Source of the DNA: Phoronis australis
Lineage: Eukaryota > Phoronida > Phoronidae
Direction of reading: 5' to 3'
Assembly (NCBI GenBank): GCA_002633005.1
Contig: NMRA01000069.1
Location: 696,233-760,232 of the forward strand
Length of the DNA: 64,000 nt
The notes below the pieces were generated by a model that was given only the letters and a program-made list of their open reading frames with translations, was not told where the DNA came from and made no database searches. The position numbers and the translations under genes were made by a program. Shown here piece after piece: positions 1-14,400 of this stretch; the stretch's first letter is position 1; every line of letters begins with the position of its first letter.

Positions 1-1890
1 GCTGTGTCTCCAAAACCCTTTGACATATGTTCATGAAATTTAGCACATATGTTCCATTCATGAATGGGACGGCTTGTGCGAACTTTCGGACGGATCGGAC
101 TACCGGTGTGCCCCCTAGGGGAAATTTTAGTTTTTTACGCTTACCTTTGTATCTTCAAAAGTCCTGAACGGATTTTCATGAAATTTGGTATGTAGGCACT
201 TATTAGTGAGGTGACGCTATCCTCCTGTTTTCAGATGGATTCGACATAGTTTGCGCCACCTAGTGGCCATTTTTAGTGTTTTCGAGTGTTTTTGTGCGTC
301 AACCCCTCTATTAACCAAACCGCTCAAAGGATGATTGTGAAAATTGGCATGTATTTGGTTACTATGTAGAGGACGGTTAACAATGATTTTCCGAGGATTT
401 CGACTACTGAGGCGCCCCCTAGTGGCAGTTTTTTTTTTTCGCCTATGGCTGTATCTCCTAAACCGTGTGCAGGATTTTTACGAAATTGTGTAAGTATATT
501 TATATGATGTTAACAACGGATCATGACGACTTTCGCACGGATTTGATTACCGGTGTGCCCCCTAGTGGCAATTTTAGTTTTTTACGCTTACCTTTGTATC
601 TTCAAAAGTCGTGAACGGATTTTCATGAAATTTGGTATGTAGGCACCTATTAGTGAGATGACGCTATCCTCCTGTTTTCAGATGGATTCGACATAGTTTG
701 CGCCACCTAGTGGCCATTTTTAGTGTTTTCGAGTCTGTTTTTGTGCGTCCACCCCTCTATCAACCAAACCGCTCAAAGGATGATTGTGAAAATTGGCATG
801 TATATGCTTACTATGTAGAGGATGGTTGACGATGATTTTCCGACGATTTCGACTACTGTGGCGCCTCCTAGTGGCAGTTTTGTTTTTTTGCGCCTATGGC
901 TGTATCTCCTAAACCGTTCGCAGGATCTTTACAAATTGTGTAAGTATATTTATATGATGTTAACAACGGAAGATGACGACTTTTGGTCGGATCCGACTAC
1001 CGGTGTGCCCCCTAGTGGCAATTTTAGTTTTTTACGCTTACCTTTGTATCTTCAAAAGTATTGAACGGATTTTCATGAAATTTGGTATGTAGGCACCTAT
1101 TAGTGAGATGACGCTATCCTACTGTTTTCAGATGGATTCGACGTAGTTTGCGCCACCTAGTGGCCATTTTTACTGTTTTCGAGTCTGTATTTTTGCGTCC
1201 ACCCCTCTATCAACCAAACCGCTCAAAGGATGATTGTGAAAATTGGCGTGTATGTGCTTACTATAAGGAAGACAGCTGACAATGATTTTCAGACGATTTG
1301 GACTACTGTGGCGCCTCCTAGTGGCAGTTTTTTTTTTTTGCGCCCATGGCTGTATCTCCCAAACCGTTTGCAGGATCTTTACTAAATTTAGCAAGTGTAT
1401 TTATGTGATGTTGACAACGGACGATGACGACTTTAGGATGATTCTGACTACCGGTATGCCTCTAGTGGCAATTTTAGTATTTGCCTCTAGTGGCAATTTT
1501 AGTATTTTACATTGACCTCTGTATTTTCATAGGTCTTCAGGTGTATACTTTGTGTTACTTCGTGACTATGAAGGAAAAGTTCCAAGTAGAAATTTGTTTC
1601 TGGCATTCTAATGCTGTGCTAATCTCGTATGTTGGTAAATTTGTTTTTAATTCTATGTTTCTGTGGTGCTTTAAGCAACTGATGCATAGGATGTGCTTGT
1701 ATTATGAAGATCACTCACATTTTGCCCCTAGCCTATTCAGACAATGACCATGCCTTTCCATTTTGCAAAGTACAACATACTACATATATGCCCTCTACTG
1801 GCCACTTTATGGTACCAATAAACAACCCTAGAAGGATACCGTGTACGGTGCAATTGTGGGCGCATTTCAATGCTCTGCGTTGCTCTTGTT
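1..1890 (+). repeat. CTAG-box element copy 1 (Helentron/pearl-like), cut by window start
   Basis: A tandem array whose CTAGTGGC cores fall at 260, 419, 562, 707, 868, 1012, 1157, 1318 and 1462 (steps 159,143,145,161,144,145,161,144). A unique segment (about 1500-1750) and the terminal GCGTTGCTCTTGTT follow. Each core on the minus strand reads GCCACTAGGNGGCRC, the CTCF-like consensus. Confidence 0.9.
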
Positions 1891-2347
1891 GTTATAGAGC
1901 TTGCTTGAAGAAGTTAACCCTTCATACAGTAACATTGTCGTACTAAAGCCCACTGCTTTTTGAGTCCAACAGAAATACCGATTCTGACAGCGGAAAAATG
2001 TAATTACCTGCTATTATTTGATGTCGTGACAAAGCCCTTTTTCTGAAATTAGTTCCAGTGTGGAACCCAACCTTCAGAGTCAGAGTTTAACACCTTGCTA
2101 GTAGAACTATACCTCACTCAATAATTTGCAGAGTGTTTTAAGGTGACGTTACCGGCCTTGATGTCAGTGAATGCCTGGCTGTCGACTGCGCAACTTGGCG
2201 ATTTGTAATAAAATCCCAAAACATGATGAATTTATTGCTTTAAAGCTCTGGTTAATGCTACTGACTTAAAAAGTCTGTCCCATCCAACAATACTCTTAAA
2301 ATGTGTTTTTGTTTGTAAAAACAATGTGTGACATTGTTCTGTTTTAG

Positions 2348-2428
2348 CATATCTATGAAGAAATGGATGATGTTGCTGATGAGGCACTCCCTGATGAACT
2401 GTTTGAACAACTTCAGACTGCACAACAG
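2348..2428 (+). CDS. ARM-like gene, first visible exon
   Basis: Bounded by gttttag and gtattg. It encodes 27 residues starting HIYEEMDDVADEALP, an acidic segment, phase 0 at both sides. The upstream 1-1890 is a repeat, so the true start codon is outside the window. Confidence 0.85.
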
Positions 2429-5400
2429 GTATTGTAGTAGTCCTAATAAGTATTGTTAATAACTAGTAATAATGTAATAGTGTTCAAAAATTATAAAAGC
2501 TTGTAATATCAATTGATTAAAAAATTTCATGACGGCGCATCTTAACATTTCAGTCAGATGAAAATGTGCATAGCTATTGTTATAACGGTTAGGAATTTCA
2601 AATATTCCAGTGTGTCAGCAAAGTGAGAACCAACATTCATTATTCATGTGTTGCTGTGGACTGCACTATGTATTTGTGAGTAATTTTCCCACCACCAGGT
2701 AGAGATCTTCAGTATGGTGTTGGGAAAGCTATCGTCAAATTGATGGAGTTATCGGCTACTAATTGAGTTATCAATGTATGTTTTTATGTTTTAAACTTAT
2801 TTTAAAGATAAACAGAATGCTGTTTTTTTTGAAAAGACTGATGTTTGTTATTTTTTAATCATCTCTATGTACCTTATGAAGAACGCTCTTCAATGCATAA
2901 AACAGCATCACCATCCTGCTCACTGTGCACTGACAGAGCTTTCTGTTTGCAGATTGGAAATCTCAGCAGTTCATACGTTTCCAGAGAAATTTTGTCCCAT
3001 ACTGATCTCAAGTTATCGTCTGCTGAAACGAAGAGCATTTTCAAAGCTTTCCAGGTAACATTTATCGCTGTTGCTGAGAAGTCGTCCAAAAATAATTTCA
3101 CTGCAATCACTGGGTATGTGGATTTCTACAGTTTCGTCAATGGCTAACAAAGTATGAGGGGGAAATCTCTCCTGGCTTAGGTTAATAACCCATGTATTCA
3201 TTGTGCCAAAGACAAAATAATTCTCAGTTAAACTCGTGAGTGAATTCATAAAATATGTAAACATGACAATTAAAAAAGGTTATCATGTTCTCTTTTAGTT
3301 TGGTTAGATGAACAATTCATATCACTCCTTCCACACGTGCGAAAAATTCAGAAACAAGAGTGACCTACTTGAATATGACATGCTGAACCCCTCTTTTGTA
3401 ATACCAATTGTGGTTGGCTGTTTTTCATTTAAAGGCCAATCTTAGCTTATTTTTGATGCCAGTAAGGATTCTGACAATATAAAACAACAACACTAGGTGG
3501 TTGTAGTGTCATATACTGGCAATGCTCACAGGAAGGCTAGATCTTATTAATACTGCGGTTTGCAAGCCTTGATGTGTTTGGCCGTATAGGTTATGAAAGT
3601 CAGGCATTAGCATTCCTGCAGAGACCCCTAAACACCTCACAATCTACAGTGATTGTGTGGTAGGCCTCTCGTGGGAGTTCCGGCAATTGTCTTGCCTACC
3701 TCTAAACAAAGGGTATAATTATACTTTACTACTATTAATATTATTACAATTATTTGTATCCTCAGCAAACTTACACAATTTTGTAGTCAGATTGTCTGTA
3801 CGTAATGGTTTTTAACAAGTTATCTGAGGAGAAATGAACAACAGAAATATCATGCCAAAAATAGGTGGAGGTTGGTGTAAATAGACCAATAGATTTTAAA
3901 AGTTGCATTATGATTTCACCACCTCAAAGCAGTTTTAGGATGTCATTCTTAGATACGTACAGTTGGCGTGGGAAGGGGGTTGACTTCCTACAGCTTCAGA
4001 GGCATGGTATCTAATCAATGGCCAGCTTTTCAACTACTGATGAAACGCGTTACCTTTCCTTGTATTTTCAGGAGTTGGCTTTGCAGAACGAGAACCTGGT
4101 CATGGGTTTTATTAAAAACTTCTATCAGAAGTTACAAGTGCACACCTATGCAGGTGTGGTCAGCTCTATTCCTGAACCAGTCATCAAGCTTCTTGCTGAT
4201 CTCTTGAGGTTTTCTTTAGTAAGTGCGAACCATGTTGATAAAATGAAAATTATGCAGACGCGGTACTGTGACTCATGGAGTCAGGTCATTGACCTTTGAA
4301 CTTGGCTCATACTGTGAATCGACTTTTAAGTGACTTGCGTGTAATTAAACTAGATAAAAGTTTGATTTCTGCCATGACTCATGACTTCAGATTATTGGCT
4401 TTACTTGGGACAGTTCTTTATGTATGTCCAATGTCCACTAAATGAAGACTTAAATAAAATATTTAAGTCATTGTGACTTTCATTCGATAATCTATAACTA
4501 ATTTTTGTCAACATGGGAAGTAGGAGTGCACCAAGTGAGAACTTTTAAAGATTGGAGTGCTTAGTTAGGATGCAGATACTGAAGTAATTAGTACCTGTCA
4601 CTGACAGGGTTATTGATCATGTAGAGCACTCAGCCATAATGACAACAGGAAACACAACATGGGGAGGCTTGTGTTGCCTGTTAGCTGTTGGTCTGTGGTA
4701 GCAATCTCAGAGGGTGTTCCCCTTATTTAAAGATTCAGATACCATAACCATAAAATGACAAATTGTTCCACAATGCTGCCTGTAGAGGAATGCTTCGCTA
4801 AGAGCCTTGTGTCAGAGATGTTTGAATTTAGATGTTGAATATTTCTGTACCCTAATGTTGGACTGTGGACGGGCACATGTGTACTTTTGGAACGCGTAAT
4901 ATTTGGATTATTATGCAGAATGTCGTGATTACACTTTTTATTTTAGGAACCTCTCTCACACAATATCATGTGGCTGAGACTGTTGTCAGCGTTGAGTAGC
5001 GTCAAGTCTAATGTGCCACTGTTCATTGCCAACACAGTGCCAGCAACCGTAATGGGCACAATGGCCGCCAGACCTATGGTAGACTTGGTGCAACAATACG
5101 GCTGTGAAATGCTTGCCAACATCGCGTCTCACACACCGCAAGGGAAGGAGAGGGTAATAAACAAAGAAATTCATTATTTCCTGCTGAATTCATTTTGAAG
5201 CTCAAATTAAGCGCCGTGTGTCGGAGCATGGAACCCCAACTTGGAGATATTTTAGAGGGGAAAGCCAATGTTTTTAGTCTCATGCTGTGAAATTCATTGC
5301 AATAACAATTAAGTTATTATGTGATTAGTAAGGTTCAGGGGAATTGAAGCCCAGGCAAGTAATAGGCATTTTCACTTCTCAAAGCATGGTTAACTATATC

Positions 5401-8400
5401 CAGCTGGATTGGAAACAACAGACATGCATGCTGAAGCAAGCAAGTAAATGTCATCTGCTCATCTAAAGTGTCAAACAAAATTATTTTGGTAATTGCATAT
5501 TTTGCATAATTTTGGTAATTGCATATTTTGCACTAAACAGCTGCTTTTGATTCTGTTACAAATAACACAAAAGTCATTAAATAAATTGTTCAGTTTATGT
5601 GCAACTATTCCGACTTCGCACATTGTGGCTAAACTTACTGACAGCAAGGCTGGGTCAGAGCTACGTTCAAAAGTCAATTATTTGACCACACTGGTTGAGT
5701 ACGGGGACTTACTTGGAAGTATAGTAAAGATAATTTGAACTATGAAATGCTTCTTGTATAAAATTCCCAGTGTTGTTCCCCTGGCTCTTATGATCTACAT
5801 TAGGCTTGCTGCAGTGGTGATTAAATGAATGTGTAATTTATTGTATATCATGCATAAAGGACAAGGAAAATGGTCTTGATATCCATCTCAGGGATTGTAA
5901 ACTAGGCAAGTCATGCTATTATCAGCGATTTGAGTGGGTTAGACCATCAAAAGAGCAAAAACTTGCAATTAACAATTAACGTCCTATTGATGGGGTAGCC
6001 CTTTCTGAACACCATCAGCGTAAAGTGTGTGGGCGTGAAACTCGCTTATTGTCTGGTAAGCAGCGGCTTGAGGCTTGGTCAGGAAACTTGACCATCCCAG
6101 GTAGATGAGCTGGGTGTTATTGGTGATCCACACATATGGCAAAATGATGAAATGTGTCTTTAAGATACTCGGGGACTTTGATTTTAAGAGGAAACAGAGA
6201 ACCAAAAACTTTGGTCAGGGTTACATTTTGCTTTGGGTGATTTCACTGAAGTATCGTGGTACTTCTTAAGTTTTCATTGACTGGGGTGGCACAAGCAAGA
6301 CAATGATCCCCACCTGCGGAGATGCATGCATAGGTAGTCTGTTAGCCCACTGTTTCCACTGTGCTGATGAACTACTAGCCTTTATTCATGAGCGCCCCCT
6401 GGTGAATGTAAGGTCTTTCATTGATGTGATTTCACGGTTCATGGTGGGTGGCTGAGGAAACGTATAGTAACCATGGTAATTTATTCCCCAGGCACCAGTG
6501 CGACATACCGGCATTGAACTGATCGTCACCGCAATTCGTAACCATGGTAACAACATCGATGTCCTCCATCCTGCATTTCGTTGCTTGGCAAATTTAGCAG
6601 ATGTTATGACAACGATAGTGGATAGAATAGAAAGCTCTAAGTACAATGGTAAGAATCTGTAGTTGAGCAGAAATGCTTATTTAGCAAATGGTAGAGATGT
6701 CAAAACTTTATCTCTAGACCCTTATTTCATTGAAAAATCACTTGTGATTTAGACAACTCAAATTTGATGATGTCTGGGCAGTTAGTCGAAAGAATCTGAC
6801 ACTTTGTTATTGCTTGAGAGGAGACTCAAAATGTTGTCATATGTGCCGAACATGTTCTCCAGTATTGCAGCGTGTACGTCTTTCTAATCCCATCTGTTAT
6901 AGTAGGGCTTTCTCGGATTACAGGGCAATAGAACTCTCCTTTGTCCTGGAGATTAGAAAGCACGTGACCTCGTTTTGGAAATAAGGCACATTTTTGTGTC
7001 TTTCATTGATGCCGGGAAGACAAAGAATGTCAAATCACGCATCCATGGGTATTTGTCCACCTAATCAAACTCTCTCGCATCAGAGTTTCTGCCCACAGCA
7101 CAACACTTTGTTGGCTTGGGAAAAACTAATAGAGTAATGCAACCGAGAAAAACTCGTAAAGAATGGGATAAGAACAAATAACATGTGAAACTTCAGTGAG
7201 ATGAAAACGAGGAGCAAATGTGCCTGATGGATGTTTACAGCATTGTGGGTATTAAATACAGCGAGATTCGATTGTCTCTGTGTAATCCGGGACTGCCTTA
7301 TTATAGCAATGGATAGAAGTATGCTGATACTACATCAATGTATTGAGTGGAGTGTGTCTTTCTCTTGTATGACTCGGCTCAGAAGAGTGCCATTGATTAT
7401 ATCTTTCTTAGGCAAGACCATTCATGCAATGTGTTTTTCTACTGTGCAAATGAGGAGATTTGAATTTGGGCAGGGCTTGGAATTTTGCTCTTTCAAGAGG
7501 ATTTCCTCTTTTTTGGTTTCAAAATCCTCGTTTTTGATTACCAGTTTCCTCTTGTGCGTCTCTTTTTATAATTATTTTGACTTTATTAATGCAAAACAAT
7601 TATTACACTTAAATTTTACATCACAAACTTATTTATTTGTGGAACGATGCACACGTTTAAAATTTTCCTCTTTTTTGTCATTGGTCATGCCAAGCCCTGT
7701 TTGGGATATTAATGGTTTTTCCCCTCCGCAGAATTTCAATCGACGGTCGTGCTGCGGAACTGCAACTCCCTCTTGAATTGCCTTCGAAAAGAGACCTTAC
7801 CAGTTGCGGAGAGTGTGCTGCTCAGATTTCGCCATGACGGGGCCATCAGCAAGGAAACCAAGAGGCTAATCGGACATTTGTCCATTGAGAGTGACAAGGC
7901 TCAGTAAGCAAATGCAGTAATTAGTGGTTCTGTAACGTTTTGTTGACTGTGCACAGTGAAGGCCACTGCGAACATTTCACATTTAGAGAGGGCTGTTTTC
8001 AAATGCAGATATCAATCTGGGCCTGGAGTCGCATCTTTTTACTTGAAATCGAACTTTAAATTATTTTTGACATTTTTGGCTTGAATGATGCTTGAGTACA
8101 TAATGGCTTGCATGATGCTTGAGTACATAATGGCTTGCATGATGCTTGAGTGCATAATGGCTTGAATGATGCTTGAGTACATAAAGGCTTGCATGAAAAT
8201 TTTTCTAATCATAGTTTGCACTTGATGACAACAGCATTGAGGCAAAAAGTTTGAGTTTGAACTCATATTTTGAAATTTTCTTCGAGTTTGTTGCTCAAAT
8301 CTTGGGGTCATTGATTGTGAACTTGCAGTAGAAACTCACAAGCATAAACTGTAATGTACTGAAGCACAATGCCACGTTTTTCCCTGTGTGTGGGTGGGCA

Positions 8401-11400
8401 CACAGTGTTACAGACCGGTGCTAATAACTTTCGGTACGACGATAGACAGACTGGTTCGAGTTAATCCTTTAAATAATCTCCACCGTACATTCACATTCCT
8501 ACTCAAACAAAATGTCCAACGTAATGTCTATCTTATGCTCCAGCCAGTGCTGTGAAGCCTTGACTTGTGATATTAAACAGATATTTCCAGCAACTGTTAC
8601 ACTCATTAATTCAATAACCTTCTGTCTCTATAGCTGGCTCTGTATTGACTATCGCTGTAAGTGCTGATTCTCTTCAGTGCAACTCAGCTGTAACCCTCTC
8701 AACTGTTGAACTGTTAACTCCAACTGCTGAACTCTTGAACTGCTTAACTTACTAATACAAACCCGTGCTTGTGTATTTATAGGCTAATGCATTGTTCTAG
8801 AACTTTGACCAATTCAAGCACATTCTAGAACTTTCTGGAATCTACCCAATGACAACATATACTAGTCTCTAGAATATTCCAGAAGTCATTAATCACTGTC
8901 ATACTAGAGTCTTCTAGAAAGTTACACACTAATCTGTAGTAAACAAATTACATCATCACTGTGCTGACCTCAGGGGTCATGCCAATCAATAACACAAACA
9001 GAACAATAACACAAAGTAAAACTAAGAACAGTGTCAGTCGAAATTCAGACACACAGAATAATAGACTTATCTTGAGTTTGCACAAAAGTAAAATACAAAA
9101 GACAAAAAATAATTTCAGGCTCGGGTTGGAGTACAAAACCTGGGTCCTAATTGTTTTTGTTGCAGTACAACATCACATAAACTGATACATGTACCAATTA
9201 TCTACCAAAGAGTTTCTATAATTGAGGTCATAGCTCATGTGCAATTTGCTCTGCTTCACCCAAAGTGAATTTAGACCTGTTCAGTATTCTGGATATTGCC
9301 ATGGGTAGGCGCTAGTGGTTCTGGTATGTAATTGACAAAGTATCTGGGAACGTAGTGTTTTTATTGTAGTACTTGAATATCAGAAAGCTGAATAATGATA
9401 AGCGATGCAAATCTGAAAGCTGCGTTAGCTAGAATTCACGTTTCGTACATCAAAACTGCACGAATGTCTGTCAAATAGAAACAGGCTGGTGCTGTGAACA
9501 AGTACTAGGTGGAGTTACTGTGACCAAACACTAGATGTAGCCACTTGGGGGTCAAGGTAAACTTTCATTTATGTCGGTTGCTCTCTTTTGTTGAAGGCGG
9601 AAGAAGATAGTGCCAATTGTATTGGAGAGTCCCTTCAATGAACGAGGGCTTGCAGGCAGTATACTCAAAAAGAGGGCAGTCAATGACAAAAGGAAGAAAT
9701 CTGTGCAATTTACATCCTCTACTCAAGGTATGATTATACAATTCATGTGTTCAATAGATTTTGCATTTCTTAAATTAATTAAAAATGCTCTTAGTTTGTG
9801 CACTGACTAAGTTTTACTAATAACTTGCAAGGTCTGTGTGTTTGGGGGATCCAAAATTTTGTAAACTCCAAAGTTTTACAAGTTAATTTGAGATCCACAA
9901 AGGCATAAGTTGTTTTGTCTGTATGTAAAAAAACTAGTTATATTTAGAGTAAATGTTTCAATAAATTAATATATTAGGATGGTGCTCATGATTTTTATGC
10001 ACCCATATAATTATTTATATTTATGTGTGGACGAATTATGCTGTCATCCCTGTCCATCTCCCGGCGTCCACTGATCTATTTACAAAAACCTTTGATGTCT
10101 GTTCATGAAATTTTGCACGTGTTCCCTTCATAGACGGGATGGCATGAGTGAACTTTTGGAAGGACCCAACTGCTGGTGTGCCCCCTAGTGGCAATTTTAG
10201 TTTTAATTTATGTTTACCTTGTACCTTACAAGGTAATCAGTGGATTTTCATTATGTATGGTGGCAAATAGGCATCCGTTTTCGGATGGATTTGAGGTATT
10301 TTGTGCCACGTAGTGGCCATTTTTATTGTTTTCAAGTCTGTGTCAGCACCTCAATCAACCAAACCACTCTGAAGACGGTTGTGAAAATTGGCATTATATG
10401 TTGCTGCTGTGGAGAGGAGAGCTGATGATGACTTTCCAATGACTTGACTCCTGTGGCGCCTCCTAGTGGCAGTTTTGTTTTTTTTTGCAGCCATGGCTGC
10501 ATTTCCTATAGCCTCTGCAGGATCTTTATTGTCAAGTGTATTTTTATGAAGATTACTAGTAACGACGACTTATGGACGGATCCAACGAATGTTGTGCTCT
10601 CTAATGACAATTTCATTTTTTCTGTTTTCCTAGGTTTCTCTGTAGTTCCTTGACGGATTTTTATGAAATTTGGCAAATAGCATTCTATGAAAAAGAATCA
10701 ATGACATGTTCCCATTTTTTGATGGATTTAATGTATTGTGTGCCATCTAGTGGATATCTTTTCTGTTTTCTAGTCCGTTTTTGGTGTCTGTCCTTCTATC
10801 AACCAAATGATAGATTGGGAAATAAGTGTTTATATTTCCACTTTGAAGCAGACGGCTGTCGGGGATTTTGGGACGGCTCCTCCTAGTGGCAGTTTTTTGC
10901 AGTATCTCCAAAACCCTCTGTAGGGTTTTTATTAAATTTGGCAAGCGTATTTATATGAAGTTGATAACGGACAATGACGACATTTTAATGGATTTGACAA
11001 CTGTGCCCCCTAGTGGCAACTTTATTTTTTTCATGGTCCTCTGTATCTCTGAACTACTTGGCAGATTTTTATGAAGTTTAATAATTAAGTTCTGTTTTCA
11101 GTCAGATTAGATCTTTAGCTGCTTTTTTATTATCATCAAGTTATGGAAATAGGTTTCTATTAAGGAGATGACGACGCCTTCTCATTTTGGAAAGATTTGA
11201 CATATTCTGTGCCACTCAGTGTCCATTTTAAAAATTTTGGAATAAGTTTTTGACATCACCCTCTCCATCCAACAAACCAGTAAAGGACCATTTTCAAAAT
11301 TTGGGGATGTGTTCTTGATGAGAAGACCGATGATGACGTTAATTTTCGGACATGTTCAACTACTTTTGCATCCCTTAGTGGCTGTTTTTTACTATAGCTG

Positions 11401-14400
11401 TGCCCCCTATTGGAAAGTTCATTTTTACGTTTGCCCCTGTAACTTCAGAGTTCTGTGATGCTTTTTCTTGAAATTGGGCAAACATTTTTCTGTTGTGGAG
11501 ATGACAGCACCTTTCCTTTCGATGTATTCTGTATCAACTAGTGGCCGTTTTAATTATTTTTTGGTCTGTTTTTTGTCATGTGCTTCTGTATCTGCCAAAC
11601 TGTGCAGAGGATCATTATGAAAATTGGCATATGTGTTTCTACTGACAGGAGCGTGACTGACATGGATTTTCAAGTCCGACTACTGTGGTGCCCTCCAGTG
11701 ATATTTTTTCGCATTTACAACTCTATCTCCTAAACCCCTAGCAAGAGGTTTTTGAAATTTTGCAGCAGACGGACAGATTCCAGTGCCGCTGTGGTTCCTA
11801 TTGGCCAGTTTTGATACAAATAAACACCCCTAGAAGCACACCGTTTACATTTTAGTCATAGCAGTATTTCAATACTCTGCCTTGCTCTTCTTGATTGATG
11901 AGATATCATGATTTTCAGGAATTGGTTTAGTACTCCATCTTCTAATTGACTTAACTTATTTTTTGTGAAGATTTTGATTTGATTGCGCCAAAGGCTATAC
12001 TGCTGTTGGCTGGTTGGGGATTAGGCTGGTTCTTTGGCAGAACACCAGATGGCGATTCTGCAACATGACAAGGTGTGTTTTGTATTTTAAGATAATCAGT
12101 TAGTTTCATTAAATCTTTTTGGTTTGCGGAATTGGGCCTTTTTGAAAATGAACGGAGCAGTCTTAATTATTGTTGAACGTTAAGTATTTGTTTTTTGTGT
12201 TTCAGGCGGCTCCCCATCTTCATCAGACACAGAACACGAAACGGTCTATACAGAAATTGAGATCGAAGAGGGCCTGGAAAATACCGAAGCCAGTGTCCCA
12301 GATGAACCTCTTGTTGACAAAATTATGCGGTCACCTGAGGAGGTGAACAGTTCTGCGAATGCAGAGGAGGGGGAAATAGCAGTTTATTGTGAAAAGGAAC
12401 AACAGAGCAATGTGTCAGTCTTGTCATGTGAACTTGATTTAGACGATAGTGTTCAAGCTGAGAATAGTGTATCTGAGTTGCTAGCCAACTCAGCTGAACA
12501 CCCACAAAATGAAGTGAGTCCAGTTGTGGTTGGCCTTGAATCTCACCAGATAGAACATTCAATTAACCCTGAAGGTATTGGTGATACACGTGTTTTACCT
12601 GGGGAACCAGTAACATCTGAAGATGCTACCTCTAAGTTAGATTTTAAGACTGACAGCCAAGTGGATACAGTCGTTTGTAGTCATGGTGACAGTTGTCAAG
12701 TTATTGAAGCGGATACAGGTATTAGTAGTCATGGGGACAATTCCCAGGTGGTTGATGAGCAGCATGGTAGTGTTCATGATGCGCCAGATGGTGGAAAAAC
12801 AGCTGGTGCTGCCAATGATGGCGATGCCAGCCATGTTCCTCAGACTGGGTATTATGGTGAACAAGTGTATGGTTCTCATGGCAACAGTTATGGCTATGAT
12901 TACTATGATTACGATTACTATGACGACGAAGCGGAGCAAGTGCCCATTCATCTGTCAGAGCTGACAGAATCAATGAAGGTCAGGAAACGAATCTGGGGCG
13001 GAAACACTGAGGAAAATGTTTACACTCACCGCGTAGACAGCATGCTTCGTACATGGAAGGTACTGGCACTGCAAGTCAGCGAGCTGGCATTGAAGAAAAG
13101 TGAACAAACAAAGAGTGTTGGTGGTGATGATGGTGAAAATACTGAAGATAGCGATGATGAAAACGATGGCTATTCCTCTCTTATGGAAAGCGTGGATATG
13201 GCACCAGTTTCATTTACAGGTACAGAAGGGATATTTACAAACATTTCTGGTGTTGTCTACTCAAACAGTTTGATGAGATTTCCAGACAGGGACGGAAAGA
13301 GCTCAGGAGAGCAAACAGAAACTATTGCAGAAACACTCGAAAACGATCAACAGGGTCAGGAGTCTGATGAGGGAGTGTTAGCAGAGGGTAGCAGTGATTT
13401 AGCAGACAATATGGATGAGTCACATGGTACAAGTCCTCCTATAGTAAATGTTGGTTTTGAAGAGCCTTCTGGAACTATTGATTGTGAAAAAGGCAGTAAC
13501 AGGACCAGTGTCCTAGAATTTGATGCTATGCTTGCAAGGAACTTGAAGTATGCCAGTAATTTATCATTAGATTCTGCATCATTAGTTTTTACTGCAGCTA
13601 ATGATACTGCGGTAAAATCTCCCGATGTTGATGATTCTCAGAACTTTGATCGTGTAACTGTCGATGCATCCCACCATGATAAAAGCAAAAGAATCATGTC
13701 CCTGACTGTAGAGAATGCAGATGCGACTGATAATGACAAAACCATGCCTGTGCCCGATAAAGACGTCCAAGATAAAACATTGTCGGGAGGTAGAGATTTT
13801 GAGGAAATCTTTAAAGCTAACTTAAGCAAATCTGCAAAACAATCTGCAAAAGTCAAGACCAATGGTAAAAAAAAGAAAAACAAACTTGGAAAGATTTTCA
13901 GTAAACTGAAAGGGAAAAGGAAGACAAAAGATAAGCAGACTGATTCACCAGTTGATTCTGTGTCGTCTGCTACTCAAGATAATAATATATCTAAAGAAAA
14001 AACAATAGGTGGCGCTTCAACTGATGCAAGTGTTCCTGATGATGCTAATTCTGTCGAAACAAAAAATACTTTCATCACAGATAAATTGTCCAATTCAATT
14101 ATGAGTGAGTGTAACCATGGCGATTCCACTGCTTCGTCTTTGCTGGAGGAATCAAGTAACTCTAGACCACGATCAGGTGAGACTGAAGTGCCCACATCCA
14201 GTCCGTGCTCGGTGAGCATTCAAAGTCTGGATGATCAGTTGTCTGCGCAAGAAGCAGAGCTTATGGGAAGCATTGAGCAGTATGTGTTTTCACGTCGCAG
14301 TAGTGTACGCAGCTCCATGGGCAGTGTTACTCTCTCTAGCGTGTCGTTCAGCGAAGATCAAGATGACAAGATTCACATATTGGCTTTGAGGACATTGGTA

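Noticed and set aside
7231-7776. 181-codon plus-strand ORF
   Set aside because: It crosses the end of one MITE, all of another TIR element, and a real exon in a different frame. It has no domain or splice logic.
8406-9172. Calling a full LTR retrotransposon
   Set aside because: No second LTR, primer binding site or gag-pol sequence is visible, so only a candidate solo LTR is listed.
12637-12973. Minus-strand ORFs of 83-104 codons
   Set aside because: Shadows of the Asp/His-rich coding exon on the other strand (His-rich and Ile/Val-rich by complement).
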